Shown one piece after another: positions 35,657-44,680 of a DNA stretch of 64,000 nt. A program made the translations under genes and the position numbers. The stretch comes from CAZNPL01 sp964574815. Its GTDB lineage: Bacteria; Planctomycetota; Phycisphaerae; UBA1845. The stretch is from NCBI GenBank assembly GCA_964574815.1, contig CAZNPL010000035.1, positions 1-64,000 of the forward strand. Reading direction: 5' to 3'. The notes under the pieces are model-generated. The model saw only the letters and a program-made list of their open reading frames with translations, was not told the DNA's origin and did not search any database. The number at the start of each line of letters is the position of its first letter. The first letter of the stretch is position 1.

Positions 35657-36178
35657 ATGACCGAAAAAGACATTGAATCATGCGACTCGTGCGGTGCGGC
35701 CGTATACCCCGAACATCTGGAGTCCGGCAAAGCGGGCGTGGCGAGCGGCAAGCTGATGTGCCCGCACTGCCTGGCGGAATACAAGAAGACTCATCACGCC
35801 GCGGAGGACCGGTATAGCGGCGGGACTACGATGAAGGCGCCCGGGGAAGGAGAGGACGCCGAGGCGGTGGCACTGATCGATGAGGATTCGCAATCGTCGC
35901 AGATTCGTTCCATAGCGTCGGATTCGCTGGCCGGGGCCGCGGCACACATCGATGAGAGCCACTTCAGGCGGCCACTGAACCCGGACTCTCCCGCGGCGAC
36001 CCGCTGTAGAACGTTTCACGCCAAGCTCAACGACGGAGCGGTCGCCTACATGAACAACCAGATCAACGAATGGGCGGACGAGAATCCCGAAGTCTCCATC
36101 AAGTACGCCACGTCCACGATCGGCGTCTGGGAGGGCAAGAAGGCCGACCCACACCTCATTCTCTCGATTTTCTATTGA
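35657..36178 (+). CDS. Hypothetical protein with N-terminal zinc ribbon
   Basis: A 173-residue protein starting at ATG 35657. Two Cys pairs near the N-terminus (CDSCGAAVYPE and MCPHCLAEYKK) form a probable zinc ribbon. The middle is acidic and likely disordered (GEGEDAEAVALIDEDSQSS). The C-terminal ~65 residues (FHAKLNDGAVAYMNNQINEW through HLILSIFY) look folded and alpha/beta. I recognise no family. It is convergent with the secreted protein gene at 36222. Confidence 0.62.
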   Translation: MTEKDIESCDSCGAAVYPEHLESGKAGVASGKLMCPHCLAEYKKTHHAAEDRYSGGTTMKAPGEGEDAEAVALIDEDSQSSQIRSIASDSLAGAAAHIDESHFRRPLNPDSPAATRCRTFHAKLNDGAVAYMNNQINEWADENPEVSIKYATSTIGVWEGKKADPHLILSIFY

Positions 36179-36221
36179 TGGGCAGGCAGAGGTTTGTCAC
36201 CCAAGCCGGCAATCCCTGACT

Positions 36222-37139
36222 TTACGGTTCATCGATTCGTTCAATAGAAGAGGGAGCGTAAAGCGGTACGTGCACGCCCTCTGTGTCCGGAACAATGCCC
36301 TGGAGGTCGAATACGTAACCCGGTTCAACGTGAATGGTGCCGTTGCCCCTTGTGACGCGTGCGTAACCCGAGAGATCCGTGGCGATGATCCACCTGCCGT
36401 CCCACAACTCGAACTGCCCCGACCTCAGTAAAATCGGATCCCTCGTCTCGAAAAGAAGGACGGCCCTCTCATGGTCGAGTATCCAGGGACCCGAGGACCC
36501 CTCTCCGATCGTCGGCCCGTTGATCCTGACCACGTGAGGACCCAGGACTTTGACGGTCCCGTCCATCTCTATTTTGCCGTCAAGGGTCAGCGGGCCGAAC
36601 AACGCCGTGAGCCTCGCGAACCGGCCGATACTGATGAGGGCCTCGGGATCCTCCATCTTCACGACCCCGCCGGCCGCCCCCACGACGTCGACGTCGCTAT
36701 ACACGTCGAGAACGAAGCCGGCCTTCAAGAGCATCCCCGGTTGGCGCCCCTCCCCGGAAAAGACCAGCCGCGCCGGAGCGGTTTCCTTAGGTTTACGCTG
36801 CATCACAAACGACGAGTAGACCTTCAGCGTGGCGCCGCCGGTGATCTCCAGCACGCCGGGCCCGACTTCTTCGGTGGCGCGGTAGATATACACCCCCGTC
36901 GCCTCGGCATACGTCGAGACCACCACGTTGTGCCCGGCCCGAATCCTGACGGCATCGCCGGCCCCCGGGGATATGACCGCGTCGGCCCATTCGTGACCAC
37001 CCTCTGACCATTCCCATGTGTTTGGATGCTCCCAAGGACCATCTGTCTTGCTGCGAAAGTGATCGCCCCACGCGACCGTTGCGAAGTTCAGGCAAACACC
37101 GGCCACCAACGCCGGGGTCATGGCTTTGAAGCGATTCAT
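36222..37139 (-). CDS. Secreted beta-rich protein, G8-domain-like
   Basis: A 305-residue protein from ATG 37139, which gives a signal peptide (MNRFKAMTPALVAGVCLNF, cut near VAWG); the frame extends further upstream without support. The mature start has WEHPNTWEWSEGG, PGAGDAVRIRAGHNVVV and VLEITGGATLKV, resembling the aromatic/GD-V-I-GH pattern of G8 and related beta-helix domains. The rest consists of short beta repeats (LTLDGKIEMDGTVKVLGPHVV). It is probably exported; the function is unknown and no catalytic residues are evident. Confidence 0.6.
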   Translation of the reverse strand: MNRFKAMTPALVAGVCLNFATVAWGDHFRSKTDGPWEHPNTWEWSEGGHEWADAVISPGAGDAVRIRAGHNVVVSTYAEATGVYIYRATEEVGPGVLEITGGATLKVYSSFVMQRKPKETAPARLVFSGEGRQPGMLLKAGFVLDVYSDVDVVGAAGGVVKMEDPEALISIGRFARLTALFGPLTLDGKIEMDGTVKVLGPHVVRINGPTIGEGSSGPWILDHERAVLLFETRDPILLRSGQFELWDGRWIIATDLSGYARVTRGNGTIHVEPGYVFDLQGIVPDTEGVHVPLYAPSSIERIDEP

Positions 37140-37387
37140 GGCTCGACTCCGAGTTGCGAGGTGAAAGGCGGACCGTGCCCCGGCAGCTTCGTTCAGCCCG
37201 ACGGGGCAGGGCATCAGCAGCATAGGCTCTCCTCCATGATACTTCAACGGAAAGAGCACAATGCGAACAGTTTAACGCATCGCCCGACCGACGTCAACAG
37301 GGGTTCCACGTCCCGACGGCTAGCGACGCAACACCAAACGCAACAGGGCTTTATAAAAAAACAGCCGTGCTCGCGCCGCCGGACTCG

Positions 37388-37974
37388 TCAGTCATCGAGC
37401 CGCAGCACGCCGACGAGCATCCTGTGCACGCGGGCCGTGTTTCTGACGGCGAGCTTTCCGTCGAAGATGGCCATCGTGCCTCGCCCGCCGTTCTCCGACC
37501 ATGAGTCCGGCTCGACGATGGTCCGGACCCAGCCTATCAGTTCCTGCCCCCGCTCGGCGATCGCATCGTCATCGGGCTGGTCGGCGGATCGAGATCGGAC
37601 AACTGGAGCAGAACGAGGTCCAGCACTTCCTTGATTTTCACATTTCGCAATTCCAGATAGACGTGGGCGTCTCGGTCGATGCTTTCCAGCGCGAGCGCTC
37701 GCCACATCACGAAGATGTTGACCGGTTCGCCTTCAATGCGCTGATCCCTTAGCCAGGCAAGCACGTACGTGAACGTCACGTCGTCCCGGGAGACGCGTTC
37801 GACACGCTTGTTGACCCAGGTCCGGAGTCGGTGTCCTTCTGCACGCGATGCGGCGCCATCCCATGCGGCGCGACAGCCGGCGGTTTGGGCGCGCTCCTCG
37901 TTGCGCTCCCGCGCGGGTACAGATGCGGCGAGCAGTACAGCGGCCAGCAGTGATAAGATGTGTGTCCTGTTCAT
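37388..37974 (-). pseudogene. Decayed secretin/STN-like Planctomycete protein
   Basis: From ATG 37974 the frame encodes a signal peptide (MNRTHILSLLAAVLLAASVPA) and an STN-like segment (VNIFVMWRALALESI, HVYLELRNVKIKEVLDLVLL, QLSDLDP). At about 37,580-37,600 the conserved text jumps to another frame: ELIGWVRTIVEPDSW, GRGTMAIFDGKLAVRNT and HRMLVGVL, ending at 37388. In intact relatives, as I recall the family, these two parts are separated by several dozen residues, so a deletion plus frameshift has broken the gene. Intact members resemble the N0/STN domain of secretins. Confidence 0.6.
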
Positions 37975-38184
37975 GTTCGGGCCTCCCATATTCGACCACA
38001 CGGACCCGGAAGAGGCCGCCGGCCCGCCGGTCCTGTTCGAAATCGACCACGTTGCGGCTCCTGCGGGCTATTCTACTGTTCGATGGGGAAGCACTTCCGT
38101 CAGACGCGTTTAATTGAAGCGGGCCACTCACTCAATTGTGGCGAAGAAACGAGAGCGGTTACAGTTGCGTGGAGCGCCGTCTGC

Positions 38185-39603
38185 TCACACATCCAGGTAA
38201 AGTTCGTACTCGAAGGGATGGGGGTGCGTGGCGACGGTACGAACCTCGTTGCGGCGCTTGGCGTCGATCCAGTTGCGAATGAAGGATTCGGCAAAGACTT
38301 CGCCTTTGACCAGAAAGGCGTGATCCTGTTCGAGGGCGGTCAGGGCTTCGGACAGGGTGCGCGGGATCGGAGTGATGCGTCGGCGGAACTCTTCGCTCTG
38401 TTTGGCGATGTCGACGTCGAAGGGACCGAAGTTGTGGGCGGCGCAGTCCACTCGCGATCGAATTCCGTCCAGGCCGGCCATCAGCATCGCGGCCAACGTG
38501 AGGTAGATGTTGCCGGTGAAGTCAGGCGGTCGGTACTCGATGCGCTTTTCGTCGGCGCTGACTGCGTATCGCGGGACCCTGATGGCGGCGGAGCGGTTCG
38601 CAAGCGAGAAGAAGAGGTTGACCGGCGCTTCCAGACCTTCGACCAGGCGTTTGAACGAGTTGGTGGATGGGTTCGTCAACCCGGTGAGCCCCCGCCCATG
38701 GATCAGAAGGCCGCCGATGTAATGCAGCGCGGTGTCGCTGAGGTCGGCGTAGTTCTTGGATGCCCCGTCGAAGAAGAGGTTCTTGCCGTCCTTGTGAAGC
38801 TTCTGATGCACGTGCATGCCGTTGCCGGCCTCGCCGAAGATGGGCTTGGGCATGAAAGTCGCCAGCTTGCCGTGGCGGTGGGCAACGTTCTTGATGACGT
38901 ACTGGATGAGCATGGTTTGGTCGGCGGCGTCGAGCAGGGGGAGAAGGTCGATCTCGATCTCGCACTGCCCCGGGGCGCCGACCTCGTGATGATGGTAACG
39001 CACGCCCACCCCCATGTTCTGGAGCGTGACGGCGATTTCGGAGCGGATATCGCGGCTTCGATCGGTCGGGGCGATCCTCATGTAGCCGCCCTTGGTGGGA
39101 ATTCCGGGCAGGGCACCGGCCGTCTCAGTTTCAGACGAGACGATGCGAACCTGAGTGTCGTACGGCCGGTTGACGACGTCGACGCTGTCGAGAATGTGGA
39201 ACTCGTACTCGGGCCCCATCCAGGCCTCGTCAGCCATGCCGCTGTTCTTCATGTAGGCAACGGCTCGTTGGGCAACGCTACGCGGGTCGGCGGAGAAGGG
39301 CGCCCTGGTATCCGCTGTCACAGTCTCGCACAGGAAGCTGATGGTGGGCAGCTCCCAGAAGGGGTCGATGAAGGCGGTGGCAGGGTCCGGTCTGGCGACG
39401 ACGTCACCACTTTCGACGTTCGTGAATCCCGATCCGGATGAACCGTCGTAGCCGACGCCCTCTGTAAAGTGTTTGGCGGAGAAGTTGCTGGCGGGGATCG
39501 TGATGTGCATCCACCGGCCGGTGATGCCGGTGACTTTGAGGTCCACCATCGCTAAGTCGTTGTTTGCAATATACTTAAGGGCTTCTTCGGCTGTTGCGAA
39601 CAT
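38185..39603 (-). CDS. glnA: Glutamine synthetase, type I
   Basis: A 472-residue full-length GSI that makes glutamine from glutamate, ammonia and ATP. Signatures include VGYDGSSGSGFTNVESGD, GPEYEFHILDS, HHHEVGAPGQCEIEI, FMPKPIFGEAGNGMHVHQ, RSAAIRVPRY and IEYRPPDFTGNIYLTLAAMLMAG. The loop that in enterobacterial GlnA carries the adenylylation Tyr (NLYDLPP) reads NFGPFDVD, with no Tyr, so control by GlnE-type adenylylation is unlikely. Start ATG 39603 follows the usual family start. It is divergent from the GT39 gene across a 561-bp space. No PII or glnE gene is nearby. Confidence 0.94.
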   Translation of the reverse strand: MFATAEEALKYIANNDLAMVDLKVTGITGRWMHITIPASNFSAKHFTEGVGYDGSSGSGFTNVESGDVVARPDPATAFIDPFWELPTISFLCETVTADTRAPFSADPRSVAQRAVAYMKNSGMADEAWMGPEYEFHILDSVDVVNRPYDTQVRIVSSETETAGALPGIPTKGGYMRIAPTDRSRDIRSEIAVTLQNMGVGVRYHHHEVGAPGQCEIEIDLLPLLDAADQTMLIQYVIKNVAHRHGKLATFMPKPIFGEAGNGMHVHQKLHKDGKNLFFDGASKNYADLSDTALHYIGGLLIHGRGLTGLTNPSTNSFKRLVEGLEAPVNLFFSLANRSAAIRVPRYAVSADEKRIEYRPPDFTGNIYLTLAAMLMAGLDGIRSRVDCAAHNFGPFDVDIAKQSEEFRRRITPIPRTLSEALTALEQDHAFLVKGEVFAESFIRNWIDAKRRNEVRTVATHPHPFEYELYLDV

Positions 39604-40164
39604 TCACGGCACCTCCATCGGACGACGCCGGCCCGACGCCGTCAATCCTCCCGGCTAGCACGTTGCATTCCAGCGGTCCTCTCAGCATCGCCGCGCCCCT
39701 CGTCGGCGACATGCTCTCAATTGGGAAGAGGGTGGCCGCAAGGGTGGCGGAATGCAAGGCGCCGCTTCGCGGACCTGACATGCGGCGAGGGCCCAAGGCG
39801 ACATGAGCAGGCCACGCGGCTCTCGCGCACGGAGACGCGGCCGATCCCTCTCGAAAGGGATGAACAAGCCCTCTGGAGGCTTCAGGGCTGCGGGTGCTCG
39901 CCCATGCTCGGGCATCCGCGGTCCTGATTTTCATTTCTGCGGTCCGAGTTCAAACTGCACGTGGGCGGAGAGGGTCGCGGGCAAGCTCCGCCGCCGGGGG
40001 CGGTTCCGCTTACCCACGGCCGCCGCGCTGAACACGTGCACCGGTGCCCAAGACGCACACGTATACTGAATACCCAGGTCCAGGCGGAACACGCACGTCG
40101 GGCCTTGTTGCCTGATGCAGGCACGTGGGGGTAGGCTCCGCCCGACAATCGTTGTCGGTCGCGG
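39604..40164. other. Divergent region between glnA and the glycosyltransferase run
   Basis: No credible gene. A perfect hairpin CCGACAA-TCG-TTGTCGG lies at 40142-40158, 6 nt before the GTG start at 40165, and may be an operator or a translation-control hairpin. Control elements for glnA probably lie at the left end, but I identify none. Confidence 0.5.
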
Positions 40165-41715
40165 GTGGGTGAGGTCGATACCAGAAACATCCTCCCGAGG
40201 GGAGTTGTAGCAGCGCGCGGCCTGTGGAAGGCCGCCAACGGACAGTGTGCGCGAAGGGAACGACTTACGGATTCTTCGGCAGTGGGCGAGGCAAGCGGCA
40301 GCATCCGGAACGCTCATCATACGTGGTCGCTCGGCGGCCATTTTCTGGCCGTTGTCGTCCTGACGGCTTTGGGGGCCGGGACCCGGCTCTACCAGCTCGA
40401 GCAGCCGAGTCTGTGGTATGACGAGCTTCGCACGATCCACGGCGCCATGACGGGCGAGGAGCCATGGTCGAAACGGTTGGGGTATTGGCCTCATCGCGTC
40501 TGGCTGCAGATGCAGGAGGTCCCGTTGTCGGCGGAACTGGCGGAGGCTCCGGAGCGCTGGCGGGCACTGGGAATCGATGAAGCGTCCGCTCGTCTGCCGG
40601 CGACGCTGGTGGGCATCCTGGCGGTGCCGCTCCTGTATCTGGTGGGGGTTCGGGTGCTGGGGCCGCGGGTCTCGTTCGTTGCAAGCCTGCTTTTGGCGCT
40701 GAGCGTGTGGCACGTGTACTGGTCGCAAAGCGCGCGTTTTTACGCGATCCAGTTCCTGTTCTACAATCTGGCGCTGCTGTACTATGTTGAGTGGAACGCG
40801 TCGCGGCGCTGGGGTTCGGCGGCTGCGACGATGGTTTTTCTGGTGTTGGCTGCACTCAGCCAGCCGACGGCAGTCGTGCTGTACGGGGTCTTCCTGGTTG
40901 ACGCAGCGCTGAAGACGGTCTCGGGCGGCGATCGCCGCGCGGCGCTGCGCGTGTTCGGTGCCTTGCTGGTACCGATCCTGCTCGTCGGTGCGGCCGTTGC
41001 CGTGGACGTGGCGCGGCGCCCGGACCAGTGGGCGCACTTTTTCGAGAAAGCGAATCTTCCACCCGGTCGGCTGGTGCTCTCGGGCGGTTATGCGATCGGC
41101 CCGCCAGTCGTGCTGGTAGCCTTACTCGGGGGATGGCGGGCGTTGCGGGATCGTGACGACGCCGGTGTGACGTTGCTGGTGGCGGCTTTGCTACCGTTTG
41201 TGGCTTTCTCGGTGCTCGGGCTCTTCGGACGCGTGGAACTGCGGTATTGCCTGGTCGCGTTGTACGCGTGGCTTGGCCTGGCGGCGCTGGTCGGTGTGCG
41301 AGTGTTCGAGTCCACTGAGGTTCGTTTGGGCCGGATGGTATCGACGGCGCTGGTATGCGGCCTTGCCGGAAGCCTGCTGCTGCCGCTTTACGACTACACC
41401 CAGGCAAACGGATGGCGACCGTTCATCCGAGAGGCGGCCGCGTACGTGCAACGCGAGCGCTCGCCCGGTGACCAAGTGTTCATGAATCCCGACGAGGGCT
41501 CCTATTATCTCGGCGAACCGGTGGCGGGGGATGCGCCGGAGGTTGTCGAGAATGCGGATGGGGTCGAACCGCGGTGGGTGGTCTATCGTACCGACGAACG
41601 CGGGACGTTGGCGCCGCCGCGGGAGTGGCTGAAGGCGCACACGGAGCTTCGTGCGGTCTTCGGATGCGACGGGATCCAGCGCATGGCGCGCGTTTACGTT
41701 CGCTACCGCCCGTGA
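40165..41715 (+). CDS. Multi-pass membrane glycosyltransferase, ArnT/GT39-like
   Basis: A 516-residue frame from GTG 40165; GTG 40282 is a plausible alternative that starts closer to the first membrane helix. About ten membrane segments are visible. The first loop carries SLWYDELRTIH, the DE-containing catalytic loop typical of GT-C enzymes such as ArnT and protein mannosyltransferases, followed by ARLPATLVGILAVPLLYLVG and a second loop with HVYWSQSARFYAIQ. These enzymes transfer sugars from polyprenyl-phosphate donors on the outer face of the membrane. It heads a co-oriented run with a GT4 enzyme and a flippase. Confidence 0.77.
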   Translation: MGEVDTRNILPRGVVAARGLWKAANGQCARRERLTDSSAVGEASGSIRNAHHTWSLGGHFLAVVVLTALGAGTRLYQLEQPSLWYDELRTIHGAMTGEEPWSKRLGYWPHRVWLQMQEVPLSAELAEAPERWRALGIDEASARLPATLVGILAVPLLYLVGVRVLGPRVSFVASLLLALSVWHVYWSQSARFYAIQFLFYNLALLYYVEWNASRRWGSAAATMVFLVLAALSQPTAVVLYGVFLVDAALKTVSGGDRRAALRVFGALLVPILLVGAAVAVDVARRPDQWAHFFEKANLPPGRLVLSGGYAIGPPVVLVALLGGWRALRDRDDAGVTLLVAALLPFVAFSVLGLFGRVELRYCLVALYAWLGLAALVGVRVFESTEVRLGRMVSTALVCGLAGSLLLPLYDYTQANGWRPFIREAAAYVQRERSPGDQVFMNPDEGSYYLGEPVAGDAPEVVENADGVEPRWVVYRTDERGTLAPPREWLKAHTELRAVFGCDGIQRMARVYVRYRP

Positions 41716-41749
41716 GAAGGGCGACAGGCATTAATGGAAACGGAACTCA

Positions 41750-42862
41750 ATGCGAGTCGCGTTGGATATTCGGTACCATACGGCCAGCGGCGCCTCGAAT
41801 TACATCTCGAATCTTGTGCCACGCCTGCTGGAGGCCAACACGCACTACGAACTGGTGCTGTTGCGTTTTGCGGATCAGGATGACTGCGATGATCTGCCAC
41901 TTGAATCAATCCCGTGTACGCGCCTCCACAAGTTTGCACAGGTGATCTGGGACCAGTCGGTGCTTCCGTTTGCGCTCCGGGGTCGGGGCATTGACCTTTA
42001 TCACCCGCTCAAGTTCCTCGGATGTTTGCGGCGTCACTGTCCCCAGATCAGCGTGGGGCATTCGATCACGGCGCCGTTTCGCGGCGACTTTCCGTCGTCG
42101 CGGAGAGCGCTGGCGTATTGGAGCACGCTGGGCAACCGCCTCTACCGGCGAAGCTCGCACGTCATCGCGGTCAGCGAATACGTTAAAGAGTTTCTCATCG
42201 AGGTGCTCTCGGTGCCGCCTGAGCAGGTCACCGTTGTGTACAACGGAAAGGACGCCCGCTTTCGACAATGCCCCAACGTGGCCAGGCCCGCGGAATTGAA
42301 GGTGCCGGCCGACCGCCCCTTTATCCTCGGTGTCGGAAACCTGTTTCCGGTCAAAAACCAGCTTACGACCGTGCGAGCGTTCGCGCGGGTAGCGGACCGC
42401 CTGCCCGATCACGCGCTCGTGCTGGCCGGCGGAACGACGCATCCATACTTTATGGAAGTGAGCAAAGCGGTGAACCGCGCGGCGCTGACCGAACGGGTTC
42501 ACTTCCCCGGGTTCGTGGACGCGGACGCCCTGTTGTACCTGTACAACCGGGCAGAGGTGCTGATCATGCCGTCGTTGACGGAGGGCTGTCCGATCACGCT
42601 GCTCGAAGCGATGGCGTGCGGCCTGCCCGTCGTGGGCTCGCGGCGGGGGGGCATCGCCGAGTTGGGAGGCGAGGCGATTCGGACGGTGGACGACCCGCAT
42701 GACACGGAGGCATGGGCGACGGCCATGCTGGAGGTGGTGACCGACTCGCGTACTCGAGCGCAGATGACGGAGGCATCGTTGCGACGGGCCGCCGAGTTTA
42801 CCTGGGAGCGGACCGGATGCGAGACGCTTGCGGTCTACGACCGCGTGCTGGCGGGCAGGTAA
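41750..42862 (+). CDS. Glycosyltransferase family 4 protein
   Basis: A 370-residue protein starting at ATG 41750, 34 nt after the GT39 stop. It has the GT-B fold: an N-terminal domain with MRVALDIRYHTASGASNYI, the hinge SHVIAVSEYVKEFLIEVL, then the GT4 donor domain with FILGVGNLFPVKNQLTTVRA, VHFPGFVDADALLYLYNRAE and the E-x7-E motif region PSLTEGCPITLLEAMACGLP. It probably adds a hexose from a nucleotide sugar to a growing lipid-linked or surface glycan in the cytoplasm. The acceptor is unknown. Confidence 0.88.
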   Translation: MRVALDIRYHTASGASNYISNLVPRLLEANTHYELVLLRFADQDDCDDLPLESIPCTRLHKFAQVIWDQSVLPFALRGRGIDLYHPLKFLGCLRRHCPQISVGHSITAPFRGDFPSSRRALAYWSTLGNRLYRRSSHVIAVSEYVKEFLIEVLSVPPEQVTVVYNGKDARFRQCPNVARPAELKVPADRPFILGVGNLFPVKNQLTTVRAFARVADRLPDHALVLAGGTTHPYFMEVSKAVNRAALTERVHFPGFVDADALLYLYNRAEVLIMPSLTEGCPITLLEAMACGLPVVGSRRGGIAELGGEAIRTVDDPHDTEAWATAMLEVVTDSRTRAQMTEASLRRAAEFTWERTGCETLAVYDRVLAGR

Positions 42863-43074
42863 TGACTTGAGCCCGTATGAGCGGCTTCGTCCCATGCTGG
42901 TATGTATGAGCCGTAGGTTGTCAGAGGGACGGCACGCTCGGACAAACCACCCATGGCAGCCGGCGAACGCGGCCAAATACAGCCCCACAGGCGTTAGAGC
43001 GCCCCGTCACAAGCAACTGAACGGGTGGTGGAATTCGTTGCGGGGCGGCGTCGACGCCGATATAGAGTTTGCCC

Positions 43075-44634
43075 ATGGCCGGTCCCCGTACAGTAGAGCC
43101 TCCACCGGCTTCGTCGGAGAAGACGGGTCCGCCGTCTGCGGGCGCGGTCCGCAGGATGGCCGTCGGCGCGGGCACCACGTTCGCCGCCAAAGTGGCAAAC
43201 ACCGGCATCAAGTTCCTCACTCAAATCGTGCTATGCAGATTGCTGGGCGCAACTGGGTTCGGGTTGTACTCGCTGGCGCTCGTGATTTCGCAGGTCGGGG
43301 AGCTGTTCGCAGGCATGGGCCTGGAGAGTGGCTCGGTCCGATTCGTCTCGATTCATCACGGCGAGGGCGACCAGCGACGCCTCAAGGGCGTACTCCTCCA
43401 TTCGGTGGCCGTTCCGCTGATCGGCGGATTGATCCTCGCGACGGCATTGTTCTTGCTGGCCGAGCCTTTGGCTCGGGACGTCTTCAACGAGCCCGGCCTG
43501 GCGATCGCGCTGCGGATTATCGCGTTTGCAATACCGTTCGGGGCGGTCATGACCGTTCTGGGGTTTGCGTCGACAGGATTCGGCGTGACGTACTATCTGG
43601 CCGCGGTATGGACGCTGCATCCGGCCCTCAACTTGGTGCTGGCCACGGCACTTTGTGCGGCCGGTGCGGGCGTGATGGGAGCGGCTGCCGCGTGGGCGGC
43701 GAGCGGGCTGGTCGGGGCGGCGGTTGCGTTCCTGTTTGTTCGCCGGGCCTGGCCGAAGCTGACGTCGTCCGCGATTCGGCCGGCCTTCGCGCTGCGCCGG
43801 TTGCTGGCGTTCTCGCTTCCGCTCGCGCTGGGCAACCTTCTCTGGCTGGTGCTCCTGTGGACGGACGTGCTGGCGCTGGGGTACTTCAGTACGGCCGACG
43901 ACGTCGGGATCTACCGGGCTACGTCGCAGACTTCGCTGCTTCTGACACTGATCATGGTCTCGATCAACACCATCTTCGCGCCGATGATCGCCGGACTCTT
44001 GAACCGGAAGGAGCATGACCAGACTCGAGAGGTTTTCCAGACCTCGGCGCGCTGGAGCTTGACAACCACAATTCCGATTTTCCTCGTGCTCGCCGTGTTC
44101 GGTGGGCAGGTGTTGCGCATCTTTGGCGATGGGTTCGAAGCCGGAGCCATTCCGCTGCTGATTCTCGCGATCGGGCAACTGGTTACGGCGGGAACGGGGA
44201 GCTGCGGTCAGGTGCTGGTGATGTCGGGGCACCAGTATCTTAAGCTGTTCGGCGACTTGGGAATGGCGCTGACCAACGTCGTGCTGAACATCCTGCTGAT
44301 TCCGCGCTGGGGGCTGGTCGGGGCGGCCGTGGCAACGGGCATAAGCGTGGCCGCAGTGCACGTTCTGAGGTTGGTTCAGGTGTGGTGGGTCCTGCGGCTG
44401 TCGCCATACACCTGGCGCTTTCTCAAAGTTCTGTTGCCGGGCCTGGCGGCCGGCGCGTGCGGCGTGGGAATTCGACCGTGGTTTGACGGGTGGCACTACC
44501 TTGCGGCATTGACAGTAGGGGGAGCGGTGATGATCATTCTCTACACACTCCTGCTGATCGCCCTGGGGCTGGAACCCGAAGACCGTTCGATTCTCGGCGA
44601 CCTGGTGAACAAGATGCGCCGCGAGGGGTCGTAG
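43075..44634 (+). CDS. Oligosaccharide flippase (Wzx/MATE-like)
   Basis: About 519 residues from ATG 43075; an ATG at 43156 just before the first helix is an alternative. Twelve to fourteen membrane segments are visible. AKVANTGIKFLTQIVLCRLLGATGFGLYSLALVI is characteristic of polysaccharide-biosynthesis (RfbX/Wzx) exporters, as is the middle LVLLWTDVLALGYFSTADDVGIY. It would flip lipid-linked glycan units across the inner membrane. Its place between a GT4 enzyme and a membrane-anchored propeller protein fits a polysaccharide or glycolipid pathway. A 212-bp gap before it holds no gene. Confidence 0.86.
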   Translation: MAGPRTVEPPPASSEKTGPPSAGAVRRMAVGAGTTFAAKVANTGIKFLTQIVLCRLLGATGFGLYSLALVISQVGELFAGMGLESGSVRFVSIHHGEGDQRRLKGVLLHSVAVPLIGGLILATALFLLAEPLARDVFNEPGLAIALRIIAFAIPFGAVMTVLGFASTGFGVTYYLAAVWTLHPALNLVLATALCAAGAGVMGAAAAWAASGLVGAAVAFLFVRRAWPKLTSSAIRPAFALRRLLAFSLPLALGNLLWLVLLWTDVLALGYFSTADDVGIYRATSQTSLLLTLIMVSINTIFAPMIAGLLNRKEHDQTREVFQTSARWSLTTTIPIFLVLAVFGGQVLRIFGDGFEAGAIPLLILAIGQLVTAGTGSCGQVLVMSGHQYLKLFGDLGMALTNVVLNILLIPRWGLVGAAVATGISVAAVHVLRLVQVWWVLRLSPYTWRFLKVLLPGLAAGACGVGIRPWFDGWHYLAALTVGGAVMIILYTLLLIALGLEPEDRSILGDLVNKMRREGS

Positions 44635-44680
44635 GCTTGTGTCGCAGAACGTGGGTGGGCAGTTGACGGAGCGGCCGGAA

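Noticed and set aside
37960..39441. Long plus-strand frame opposite glnA
   Set aside because: Antisense shadow of glutamine synthetase caused by high third-position GC.
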